A stretch of 64,000 nucleotides of DNA from Gaiellasilicea sp963761905 (lineage in GTDB: Bacteria > Actinomycetota > Thermoleophilia > Gaiellales > Gaiellaceae): contig CAVXIQ010000002.1 in assembly GCA_963761905.1 (NCBI GenBank), forward strand, positions 34,479 to 98,478, read 5' to 3'. Under the pieces are notes generated by a model that had not been told where the DNA came from, ran no database searches, and was given only the letters and a program-made list of their open reading frames with translations. The first letter of the stretch is position 1. Each line of letters begins with the position of its first letter. The translations under genes and the position numbers were made by a program. This document shows, in pieces, positions 42,895-50,075 of this stretch.

Positions 42895-43664
42895 TGGCTG
42901 CGACCGGTGCACCAATTCTCGGTGTCGACGACTACCACCGAGAGCTTGTCGTGAGGCTCCGAGGGGTACTCGGAGACGAGTTGCTCGGCGTCTACGCAGG
43001 TGGGTCACTCGCGCTTGGTGGCTTTGACGTCGACCTCAGTGACGTGGACGTGGCCGCCGTCAGCGCCAAGCGCGTCGGCCAGGCCACCAAGGAGGCGATC
43101 GTCGAGGAGCTGCGCCACGAATCGCTGCCTTGCCCAACCCGTGGTCTTGAATTCGTCCTCTATGCCGAGCCCGTGTTACGCACGGCGACGACCGAACCCG
43201 GATTCGAGCTCAATCTCAACAGCGGCGCATGCATGGGCTTCCGAGCCGACTACGAGCCCGGTGATGAGCGGCACTGGTTTGCGATCGACCGCTCCATCCT
43301 CACGGCCCACGGAAAACCGCTCTTCGGTCCGCCGGCTCGCGAGCTCTTCGCTCCTCCCGTTCCACGCGGCCCCCTTCTCGAAGTGATCGCAGAGGCGGTG
43401 GAGTGGCACCGAGAGAATCAACTCGTCGGTAGCGACGCCGTCCTAAACGCATGCCGGTCCCTCCGCTTTGCGGCCGAAGGCGTCTGGTCCTCGAAGCTCG
43501 CCGCGGGTACGTGGGCTCTCGAGAGACACGAAGAGCCTCGGCTCGTCGCCCACGCGCTCGCAGCACGGCAGAGCCGAGAACCACTCTCTGCGCTCGACGT
43601 CGGTCGTTTTCTGGAGGGAGTCGCGCTCAGGGTGCGAGAGGCAGCGGCTCGTCAGAGGGCATAG
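42894..43664 (+). CDS. Aminoglycoside adenylyltransferase-like nucleotidyltransferase (AadA type)
   Basis: 256 aa. The nucleotidyltransferase core is LGVYAGGSLALGGFDVDLSDVDVAAVSA (GGS plus DxD), then a helical C-terminal domain (EVIAEAVEWHRENQLVGSDAVLNACRSLRF, with the DxVLNxCR block of ANT(3'')/ANT(9) proteins). ATG 42894 overlaps the channel stop; TTG 42891 is the alternative, with AGGAG upstream. Antibiotic modification is an inference from fold only; substrate specificity cannot be read. Confidence 0.8.
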   Translation: MAATGAPILGVDDYHRELVVRLRGVLGDELLGVYAGGSLALGGFDVDLSDVDVAAVSAKRVGQATKEAIVEELRHESLPCPTRGLEFVLYAEPVLRTATTEPGFELNLNSGACMGFRADYEPGDERHWFAIDRSILTAHGKPLFGPPARELFAPPVPRGPLLEVIAEAVEWHRENQLVGSDAVLNACRSLRFAAEGVWSSKLAAGTWALERHEEPRLVAHALAARQSREPLSALDVGRFLEGVALRVREAAARQRA

Positions 43665-43806
43665 GCGCGTGCCCAAGCGTCGGAGGCGCGCGCTACTGCC
43701 AGCGCGAAACATCCTCGCCCCCACGTGCACGCGAACGATGCGTAGATGGCCCTCGGCAGCGGATCCCCGGGCGAGCGAGCGGCGGAGGCCCGCTCCCCTC
43801 GGTCGA

Positions 43807-44472
43807 TCAGCCGCCTGGCGCGAGCGCAGCCGCCGGTTCCGGCGGGACGTCGGCCGCTCGAGCCTCGCGTGCTCGCCACCGCTCGATCAGCACGGCAGCG
43901 GCGATGAAGCTCGCGAGGCCGATCGGGCCGACAGGTGGCGGATGGACGGCGAACAGCGCGGCGCCGGCCACGAGAATCGAGATCGGCCAGCTCGCTCCGG
44001 CCTTTCGGAACGCGACCCCCGCTGCGACCATCGCGACGACCCAGCCGAAGAATCCGAGAATGAGCGAAACGGACGCGGGCTCGGCCAGGACGGCGTTGCG
44101 GTTGTAGTCCTGGATCGCGTCCGCAACGACGGCCTGCTCGTCGGGCGGGAGGCCGTTCGCGTAGTCGACGAGGAACCCAGTGCCTACACCCACTGTCACC
44201 TCGTACGCGGTGTAGAAGACCAGGAAGAAGACGAGCGCGACGCGGCTCACGGTGGCGGCCGTTCCCTTCAGCCCGTTCAGGAGCCAGAAGACGGCGATCC
44301 CGAGCAGCGGGAAGAAGAGGAGCGTGGCGGAGTGCACGAACAGCCAGCGCTCGGCGTCCGGGCTCACGCCTTCGAAGACGTCCTCGCCGCCCGGCGGATG
44401 CGGAATAAGCACGAGCGCGAGCCCGAGCGGGACGAGGATCAGGAACAGTCGGCGGAACAGGGTGGCATTCAT
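43807..44472 (-). CDS. Conserved polytopic membrane protein (221 aa)
   Basis: Six or so helices: LFLILVPLGLALVLIPHPPGG, SATLLFFPLLGIAVFWLLNGL, VALVFFLVFYTAYEVTVGVGTGFLV, VSLILGFFGWVVAMVAAGVAFR, ISILVAGAALFAVHPPPVGPIGL. The loop LPPDEQAVVADAIQDYNRNAVLAEP is distinctive. Unknown function. Start codon overlaps the stop of the upstream hydrolase fragment, so it belongs to the MMPL operon. Convergent with the nucleotidyltransferase gene. Confidence 0.72.
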   Translation of the reverse strand: MNATLFRRLFLILVPLGLALVLIPHPPGGEDVFEGVSPDAERWLFVHSATLLFFPLLGIAVFWLLNGLKGTAATVSRVALVFFLVFYTAYEVTVGVGTGFLVDYANGLPPDEQAVVADAIQDYNRNAVLAEPASVSLILGFFGWVVAMVAAGVAFRKAGASWPISILVAGAALFAVHPPPVGPIGLASFIAAAVLIERWRAREARAADVPPEPAAALAPGG

Positions 44473-44848
44473 CGCGTACTCCTTTCAGGTGAGCTCAACA
44501 CCGAGCGGTCGAGGAACTCGATGACGCGTCGCTCGTACTCGGCTGGCTGGGCCTCGAGCCCGCCCGTGTGGTCCGAGCCCGGCACGCGCCAGATCTGCTT
44601 CGGCTCTCCGGCGGCCCGTAGAACTGCGGCTGGCGGATGTCCTCCTCGCCGGTGCCCGGCACGGCGTAGATGAGGAAGACCGGACGAGGCGCGATCCCCG
44701 GCTTGGTGTTGACGAAGTTTGTCGTCGACGATCGGAATCGCGGCGGTCCGAGCGCGAGGCGCACGAGCGCTCTCTCCTTCGAGAAGGCGCTCGTCAGGCG
44801 GACACCGGTCGTTCGGTCCAGGCGCGGAGCGTGCGCGATGGCGCTCAT
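44469..44848 (-). CDS. Truncated alpha/beta hydrolase, C-terminal part only, one frame break
   Basis: ATG 44848 overlaps the stop of the full-length hydrolase. The protein starts MSAIAHAPRLDRTTG, then RPVFLIYAVPGTGEEDIRQPQFY, and after one missing base near 44627 continues AAGEPKQIWRVPGSDHTGG and LEAQPAEYERRVIEFLDR. These align with the end of the neighbour (YGEKGQPEEKPANELFY, WKVPGSGHMKGIEAQPQAYEQRVVGFFDK). The catalytic serine half is absent, so it is probably a duplication remnant that kept the His-containing tail. Confidence 0.6.
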
Positions 44849-46167
44849 CGTCTCGCTCCCTTGCCGAGCAGGGTCTTGTCGAAGAAGCCGACGACGCGCT
44901 GCTCGTACGCCTGGGGCTGCGCTTCGATGCCTTTCATATGGCCGGAGCCCGGGACCTTCCAGAGCTCCTTGTAGCCGGCGGCGTTCCTGTAGAAGAGCTC
45001 GTTGGCCGGCTTCTCCTCCGGCTGGCCCTTCTCGCCGTAGACGAAGAACGTCGCCGTGCTGCTCGGGATCTCCGAGACGAGGCTCTCGAGCGTCGCCGGC
45101 GGGACGTCGCTCGTCCATAGCGCCGCTCCGGCGCTGAAGAAGCCGCGGCCGATCAGCATGTCGAGACCTCTCTCGCCGTTCGCCCAGTCGTCCATGACGG
45201 AGCGGCCGCTGCCGCCCTCGGACACGATCGCCTTCAAGCCATCGGACTCGGATGCGGCTTCGATCATCATCTCGCCGCCAACCGAGAGGCCGATCCCGCC
45301 GATTCTCTGCGGGTCGACGTCGGGTCGGCTCTGGAGGAATCTCACGGCGGCGTGGATGTCCCGCTCGCCCTGCCACCCGAGCAGGTTGGGGTCACCCTCG
45401 CTGAGGCCTTCGCCGCGGCGATCGAAGAGGAGGACGCCGTAGCCGTGATCCGCGAGCATCTTCGCGCGGCTCTGCGAGCCCGCGCGGCCGGGAAACGAGA
45501 TGACGGCGGCGCCGTTCTTGGACTCGATGTACCAGCCCTCGAGTCGGAGCCCGTCGCTGGTCGTGAACGCGACCTCCTCGTACGGAGCGCCGATGTCAGC
45601 CGTGGGCACGTGCGCCCGGGCCATGTGCGTGATGCCGTAGGAGTACGCGAACGTGAAGAGGACGAACGACGCCACGAGGTACGTGCCGCCGAGGATCAGC
45701 AGGCGTCGCCCGTAGCGCCACCAGAGCCGGCCGCCCTTCCGCGACCGCCACAGTGTCGCGACCCCGAGCCCGATCAGGACGAGGCCGGCCGGAAGGGACA
45801 GGAAGCCGGAGTAGTCGTCGCCGGACGGGCCGACTTCGCGCGAGTAGTAGAGCGCTTCGACGCTGCCGAGGAGGCCGAGATAGCCGCCGAGAAGCGCGAT
45901 CGTCGCGCGGGTGCCGGCGCGGAGTTGCGGGTAGAGCCAGATCGCGGCGACCAGCAGCCCGAGCGGGATGAGACCGCTCGCATGGTCTGTCGCCGACGTG
46001 CCGGGGTTGGGTTGGAGGAAGCTGTCGTCGACGACGTGGAGCGCGACGGCCCCGAGCGCGAGCCGCGCTACGGCGACCTCGCTCTTGACCGCCGCAACAA
46101 CTCGACTCGCAAGGCCCACTGAGGGCTGCGAGTCGGCCAGCGCGTCGGAACTGGCGATGGTGGTCAT
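44845..46167 (-). CDS. Membrane-anchored alpha/beta hydrolase
   Basis: 440 aa. N-terminal half has about five helices (LIPLGLLVAAIWLYP, IALLGGYLGLLGSVEALYY, LSLPAGLVLIGLGVATLW, LLILGGTYLVASFVLFTFAY). The C-terminal hydrolase domain reads VAFTTSDGLRLEGWYIES, VISFPGRAGSQSRAKMLADHGYGVLLFDRRGEG, the nucleophile elbow GGIGLSVGGEMM (Ser), and the catalytic His in VPGSGHMKG. Esterase or peptidase-like. In an operon with the MMPL transporter, suggesting processing of an exported lipid or envelope compound (inference). Confidence 0.85.
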   Translation of the reverse strand: MTTIASSDALADSQPSVGLASRVVAAVKSEVAVARLALGAVALHVVDDSFLQPNPGTSATDHASGLIPLGLLVAAIWLYPQLRAGTRATIALLGGYLGLLGSVEALYYSREVGPSGDDYSGFLSLPAGLVLIGLGVATLWRSRKGGRLWWRYGRRLLILGGTYLVASFVLFTFAYSYGITHMARAHVPTADIGAPYEEVAFTTSDGLRLEGWYIESKNGAAVISFPGRAGSQSRAKMLADHGYGVLLFDRRGEGLSEGDPNLLGWQGERDIHAAVRFLQSRPDVDPQRIGGIGLSVGGEMMIEAASESDGLKAIVSEGGSGRSVMDDWANGERGLDMLIGRGFFSAGAALWTSDVPPATLESLVSEIPSSTATFFVYGEKGQPEEKPANELFYRNAAGYKELWKVPGSGHMKGIEAQPQAYEQRVVGFFDKTLLGKGARR

Positions 46168-46239
46168 CTCAAGGAATCTCCTCTCTGGGGAAAGCGTCCC
46201 GGCCCCGCAACGCGCGGGGCCGGGACGCGGTGGGTCGGG

Positions 46240-48477
46240 CTACGCCGCAGCCGGGGCCGGCGCGGCCTCGATCGGCTCGGCGGTGGGCTCGTGCTCGAGC
46301 TTCGGCAGCCATGCGAGCCAGCTCGGGAGGTACCAGTTGAGGTCGCCGAGCAGCTTCATCGATGCGGGTAGGAGCACTGCGCGGACGATCGTCGCGTCGA
46401 TCAGGACGGCGACGGCGAGTCCGATCCCCATCTCCTTCAGGTCGACCAGGGGGAGTGTCGCGAAGACCAGGAAGACGCCGACCATCACGACGGCGGCGCT
46501 GGTCACGACCCCGGCGGTCGACTTGATCCCGTGCGAGATCGCCTCGTCGGTGGAGAGGCCGCGGTCGTAGGACTCGCGGATCCGGCTCAGGATGAAGACG
46601 TGGTAGTCCATCGAGAGCCCGAACAGGATGACGAACATGAACATCGGGAGCCAGTTCGCGATCCCCCCGTTCGACTGGAAGTCGAGCAGGCTCTCGCCCC
46701 AGCCCCACTGGAAGACCGCCACGAGGACGCCGTAGGCGGCCGCGACCGAGAGCAGGTTCAGGACGATCGCCTTCACCGCGATCACGATCGAGCGGAAGGA
46801 GACGAGCAGGAGCCCGAACGCGAACAGGAGCACGAAGCCGAACACCTTCGGCGCAGAGCTCGTCTGGGACTCGTTGAAGTCCTGCGAGTTCGCGGTCTGG
46901 CCGGTGACGGCGTACTCGACGCCGTCGAGCTTGCCGAGCGTCTGCGGAAGCAGGTCGTCGCGGAGGGTTGCGAGCGCCCCGTTCGAGGTGTCGTCGATGC
47001 CGCTCCCGGCCAGCGGGATCTCGACCTTCGTCACGGTGCCGTCGCGGCTGGTCTCGACCTCGATCGGCGGGTTCAGCTCGCCGCTTGCGAGCGCCTTCCG
47101 CTTCAGCTCGGCGATCGCGTGGCGGACGGCCGGCGTCTTGGTGTCGGCGGCCTTGATCGCCACGACGGCCGGGTCCGGGGTGCCCGGGAAGGCTTCCATC
47201 AGCCGCGTGAACGGCTCGACCGCGGGGCTGGTGATCCCCTCGATCCCGGTCTGGGCAGTGTGGAGCTGCAGCGTCGGTAGCGCCAGCACGACGAGCACCG
47301 CAGCGGCCGCGATGGCCGAGACGAGCGGGCGTCGGAGAACGCGGTCGAGGATCGCGCCCCAGAAGCGGCTCTCGCCTTGCCTGCGACGAGGGCCAAGGAA
47401 CGGGATCCGGCCCTTCTCCACCTTGTCGCCGAGCCTGCCGAGCACTGCGGGCAGGACGGTGAGCGAGCCGAGCATCGCGACCGCGACCACGATCATCGCC
47501 CCGACCGAGAAGGACATGAACGTCTTGTCGCCCGACAGGAACATCCCCGCCATCGCGATCAGGACAGTGATCCCTGCAATCAGAATCGCCCGGCCGGAGG
47601 TCGCGGCGGCTGCGTCGAGCGCAGCACGCTCGCTGCGGCCGGTGGCCCGTTCCAGGCGTTCGCGCTTCGTGTAGAAGAGCGCGTAGTCGACGCCGACTGC
47701 GAGGCCGATCAGCAGCACGACCTCCATGATGTTCTCGCTCACGGCGATCCCCTTGCTGGAGAGAGCCAGCAGGCCCGTCGTGGCGACGACGGCCGTGATC
47801 CCGAGCAGCAGCGGAATCAGGGCGCCCACCAGCGACCCGGTCACGAAGAGGAGGATCACGATCGTGAGGGGGATCGAGATCAGTCCCGCCTTCGCGAGCC
47901 CGCCATTGATCTCCTTGTCCAGCGCCTTGTCGGTCGAGAGACCGAGCGAATCGATCGAGAGGCCCGGATGGCGGGCCTCGACCTTGTCGACTGCACCCAC
48001 GATCGTGTCGATGTAGAGGACGCCCTCTTCGTAGGTGCCCTTGGGCGTGAACTTGACGAGCGCGGAGTGGCCGTCCTTGGAGACGAGATCGGGATGACCG
48101 ACGTCCAACGGCGACTGCAGCTTGCGCACCTTCGGGAACGCTCCGAGTGTCTCGACCGCATCCTCGATCGCAGCCTTGAAGGCAGGATCCTTCACGGTCA
48201 GGCTCTTCGACTGGAGCAGCACCATCTCGGTCTGCTCCTCGATCGTCTCGCCCTTGGCGTCGACGGTGAAGCCGGCCTCGTCGATGATCTGATCCGCGGT
48301 GCGGGACTCACCGACGTTGGCCTCGTTCTGATCGATGTACCTGGTTCCGATCGCGCCTCCCAGAGCGAGGGAGGCGACGACGAACGCGAGCCACCCGAAG
48401 ACCGCGGTCTTCCAGTGGTTCGCGCTCCAGCGGCCCATCCGGGCCGCGACGCCGTTCGAGTGCTTTAGGGGTGACAT
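46240..48477 (-). CDS. MMPL-family RND transporter
   Basis: 745 aa. Starts MSPLKHSNGVAARMGRWSANHWKTAVFGWLAFVVASLALGG (helix 1). Two MMPL repeats of about five helices each, separated by extracytoplasmic domains. VGVDYALFYTKRERLERATGRSERAALDAAAATSGRAILIAG carries the helix-4 Asp-Tyr pair of the proton relay; the second repeat has GLSMDYHVFILSRIRESYDRGLSTDEAI. Exports lipids or hydrophobic compounds by proton motive force. Starts 10 bp after a small gene preceded by composite element copy b. Confidence 0.92.
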   Translation of the reverse strand: MSPLKHSNGVAARMGRWSANHWKTAVFGWLAFVVASLALGGAIGTRYIDQNEANVGESRTADQIIDEAGFTVDAKGETIEEQTEMVLLQSKSLTVKDPAFKAAIEDAVETLGAFPKVRKLQSPLDVGHPDLVSKDGHSALVKFTPKGTYEEGVLYIDTIVGAVDKVEARHPGLSIDSLGLSTDKALDKEINGGLAKAGLISIPLTIVILLFVTGSLVGALIPLLLGITAVVATTGLLALSSKGIAVSENIMEVVLLIGLAVGVDYALFYTKRERLERATGRSERAALDAAAATSGRAILIAGITVLIAMAGMFLSGDKTFMSFSVGAMIVVAVAMLGSLTVLPAVLGRLGDKVEKGRIPFLGPRRRQGESRFWGAILDRVLRRPLVSAIAAAAVLVVLALPTLQLHTAQTGIEGITSPAVEPFTRLMEAFPGTPDPAVVAIKAADTKTPAVRHAIAELKRKALASGELNPPIEVETSRDGTVTKVEIPLAGSGIDDTSNGALATLRDDLLPQTLGKLDGVEYAVTGQTANSQDFNESQTSSAPKVFGFVLLFAFGLLLVSFRSIVIAVKAIVLNLLSVAAAYGVLVAVFQWGWGESLLDFQSNGGIANWLPMFMFVILFGLSMDYHVFILSRIRESYDRGLSTDEAISHGIKSTAGVVTSAAVVMVGVFLVFATLPLVDLKEMGIGLAVAVLIDATIVRAVLLPASMKLLGDLNWYLPSWLAWLPKLEHEPTAEPIEAAPAPAAA

Positions 48478-48487
48478 TGATGTCCTT

Positions 48488-48775
48488 TCAGCTCTGCAGC
48501 AGCAGGTCGGTGGATTCGCTCAGGGCATCGCCGAAGCACACGCCTCGGGCGGCCGCGTAAGCGAAGGGATGATTGAACGCCTCGAGCGCCTCGGCGCCCC
48601 GAACGTCGAGCTCGAACACGTCGTCGAACTTCGTGTCGGCGACGAGGACCTTGATCCGGTCGGTCGCCTTGTTCCAGAAGAGGGAGACTGCAAGGCCGTC
48701 GTTCTCGCGGCTTGCGAGCTCCGTCCACTCGTCGATGGCACTGAGTGCGTCGGTGGTGAGGTGTGCGGTCTGCAT
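48488..48775 (-). CDS. Small regulon protein, family 1 (95 aa)
   Basis: ATG 48775 with GAGGAGGAG directly upstream. Sequence MQTAHLTTDALSAIDEWTELASRENDGLAVSLFWNKATDRIKVLVADTK and onward; then DDVFELDVRGAEALEAFNHPFAYAAARGVCF. It is a clear paralogue of the 77-aa protein at 60853-61086: NDGIDVTLLWSPQTDRVWIAVVD and ALALDAFQHPFAYANR align. Both follow a composite element. No membrane helix; predicted alpha/beta. Function unknown. Confidence 0.75.
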   Translation of the reverse strand: MQTAHLTTDALSAIDEWTELASRENDGLAVSLFWNKATDRIKVLVADTKFDDVFELDVRGAEALEAFNHPFAYAAARGVCFGDALSESTDLLLQS

Positions 48776-48825
48776 GTCTCCTCCTCGTTGCGTCATGCAG
48801 AGCAGCCTGGCCTCGCACCGGCATC

Positions 48826-48862
48826 CCGACATCGGGGTAGCACCCTGATCCGGCACCCTGAT
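48826..48862 (-). promoter_or_regulatory. Composite element, copy b
   Basis: On the minus strand: ATCAGGGTGCCGG, ATCAGGGTGCTAC, CCCGATGTCGG at 13-nt pitch; the last block extends to the perfect palindrome CCCGATGTCGGG less its centre. 50 bp upstream of the family-1 small gene that heads the MMPL operon. Confidence 0.72.
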
Positions 48863-49140
48863 CTCCGACTCGCCCCTCTACACCCGGCTGCTGCGGTGGC
48901 GCAGCGGGCGACGAGACCGACGCCGCGGAGCTCTACGAGGAGAGCGGTGGTGGACACGACGGCGCGCCGGCCGAGTTCGAACGTTTCGCGGCCTTTTTCG
49001 ATTTCTTGAGCTCGATCCGCTACCGCGACGAGGACGAACGCGAATTGCGAAAGCTCCGTCGTCCCACACAACGTCGGTCGAGCCCGGGAGGCAAACGGAG
49101 CCCGTGTGGCCACACTCAGGGAGCGTTATCGGCGCGCACG

Positions 49141-49302
49141 TCAGGTCCCCGGCGCGTCGAGAGCGAGATTTGCGACGAGGATCATCGCCCAGGCGCCTCC
49201 TGCAAACGGCGCGAAGATAACGAGGCCGCTCATCGCTCCCAGCAGGCAGGTGATTGTGGCAAGAGCGAAGATCATGTTTAGAGCACCGAGAATCAGCTTC
49301 AT
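49141..49302 (-). CDS. Small regulon membrane protein, family 2 (53 aa)
   Basis: ATG 49302, ribosome site CGAAAGGA 6 nt upstream. MKLILGALNMIFALATITCLL then GAMSGLVIFAPFAGGAWAMILVANLALDAPGT: two hydrophobic helices, too small for an enzyme. Paralogue inside the tRNA-Ser island at 28357-28518. Preceded by composite element copy c about 125 bp upstream. Confidence 0.72.
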   Translation of the reverse strand: MKLILGALNMIFALATITCLLGAMSGLVIFAPFAGGAWAMILVANLALDAPGT

Positions 49303-49426
49303 GACAGTCCTTTCGAGGTCGCCTCGAGGCGCGACGCCTTGCACCGCGACCAGGCAAACAGGCTTGGGCGACCGCAGCGGTTGGGGTAACGGAACACGTA
49401 TTGACCCTGCCGCTCGGACGCCTCGT

Positions 49427-49462
49427 CGACATCAGTGCGCAACCCTGATCGCCCACCCTGAT
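49427..49462 (-). promoter_or_regulatory. Composite element, copy c
   Basis: On the minus strand: ATCAGGGTGGGCG, ATCAGGGTTGCGC, ACTGATGTCG at 13-nt pitch. The terminal block is the most divergent of the five. Upstream of the 53-aa membrane protein. Confidence 0.65.
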
Positions 49463-49731
49463 TTTTCTCGACGCTGACTGCCGCGCCGACGCACGCGGGA
49501 ACCAGCAGGGCATACGACGGCGAGAAACTGTCACGCGGCCGTTGCGCGCGCGACGTCCGTGATTCGAAGCTCCGGCCATGCGGGTCAGGCTCGAAGATTC
49601 GCGCGCCACCAGTCGGACTCTCACGACGGAGAAGCAAACGCATCTCGTCGCCCTTTCGGCGTGCTGGCCCGGACCACGCGGAGATGCCCGCGATCTCGCG
49701 GGCCGTTCGTCCGGGTGGTCGTCGCCTCAGC

Positions 49732-49974
49732 TCAGGGGATCCGCACTTCGCTGACCCGCGTCGCGACGGTGCGCTCCGCGACGTAGAACGGCAGCAGCCC
49801 GAGCGCGTCTTCCTCGGACGCGGCGTCTACCGTCCACCAGATCGCGTGACCGCCGGACAGGCACGACGCGAGGGTCGGTCGGTGGCGAAGGGGGCTCTCG
49901 TGGCCCTTGAACGAGGCGAAGACGACGCCGCACTCGGGTGGCTCGTGACGGTGGTGAAGCACGTACTTGACCAT
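49732..49974 (-). CDS. Small regulon protein, family 3 (80 aa)
   Basis: ATG 49974 chosen (MVKYVLHHRHEPPECGVVFASFKGHESPLRHRP); an upstream ATG at 49992 would add six residues. Continues TLASCLSGGHAIWWTVDAASEEDALGLLPFYVAERTVATRVSEVRIP. The beta-alpha-beta pattern ending in EVRIP suggests a ferredoxin-like/dimeric alpha-beta barrel fold (inference). A broken paralogue lies at 35560. Preceded by composite element copy d; divergent from the LAL regulator 1 gene. Confidence 0.72.
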   Translation of the reverse strand: MVKYVLHHRHEPPECGVVFASFKGHESPLRHRPTLASCLSGGHAIWWTVDAASEEDALGLLPFYVAERTVATRVSEVRIP

Positions 49975-50002
49975 GCCATCAGCTTGCCGCACCCGGTCGA
50001 AC

Positions 50003-50026
50003 GCGACATCGGGGCAGCACCCTGAT
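50003..50026 (-). promoter_or_regulatory. Composite element, copy d (one direct repeat only)
   Basis: On the minus strand: ATCAGGGTGCTGC followed by CCCGATGTCGC at 13-nt pitch. The upstream second repeat is not recognisable. Lies 28 bp before the family-3 gene and 50 bp from the divergent LAL regulator gene. Confidence 0.65.
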
Positions 50027-50075
50027 CTTTGAGGCGATTTGCCTTTTCCCTGGGCTGGTCTAGGCTGGACGAGAC

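Noticed and set aside
42894..43664. Calling the nucleotidyltransferase a proven resistance gene
   Set aside because: Fold and helical domain match AadA-type enzymes, but many chromosomal homologues have no known antibiotic substrate.
45352..48468. Plus-strand frames opposite the hydrolase and MMPL genes
   Set aside because: Low-complexity Arg/Glu/Asp-rich translations mirroring minus-strand codons; no start sites.
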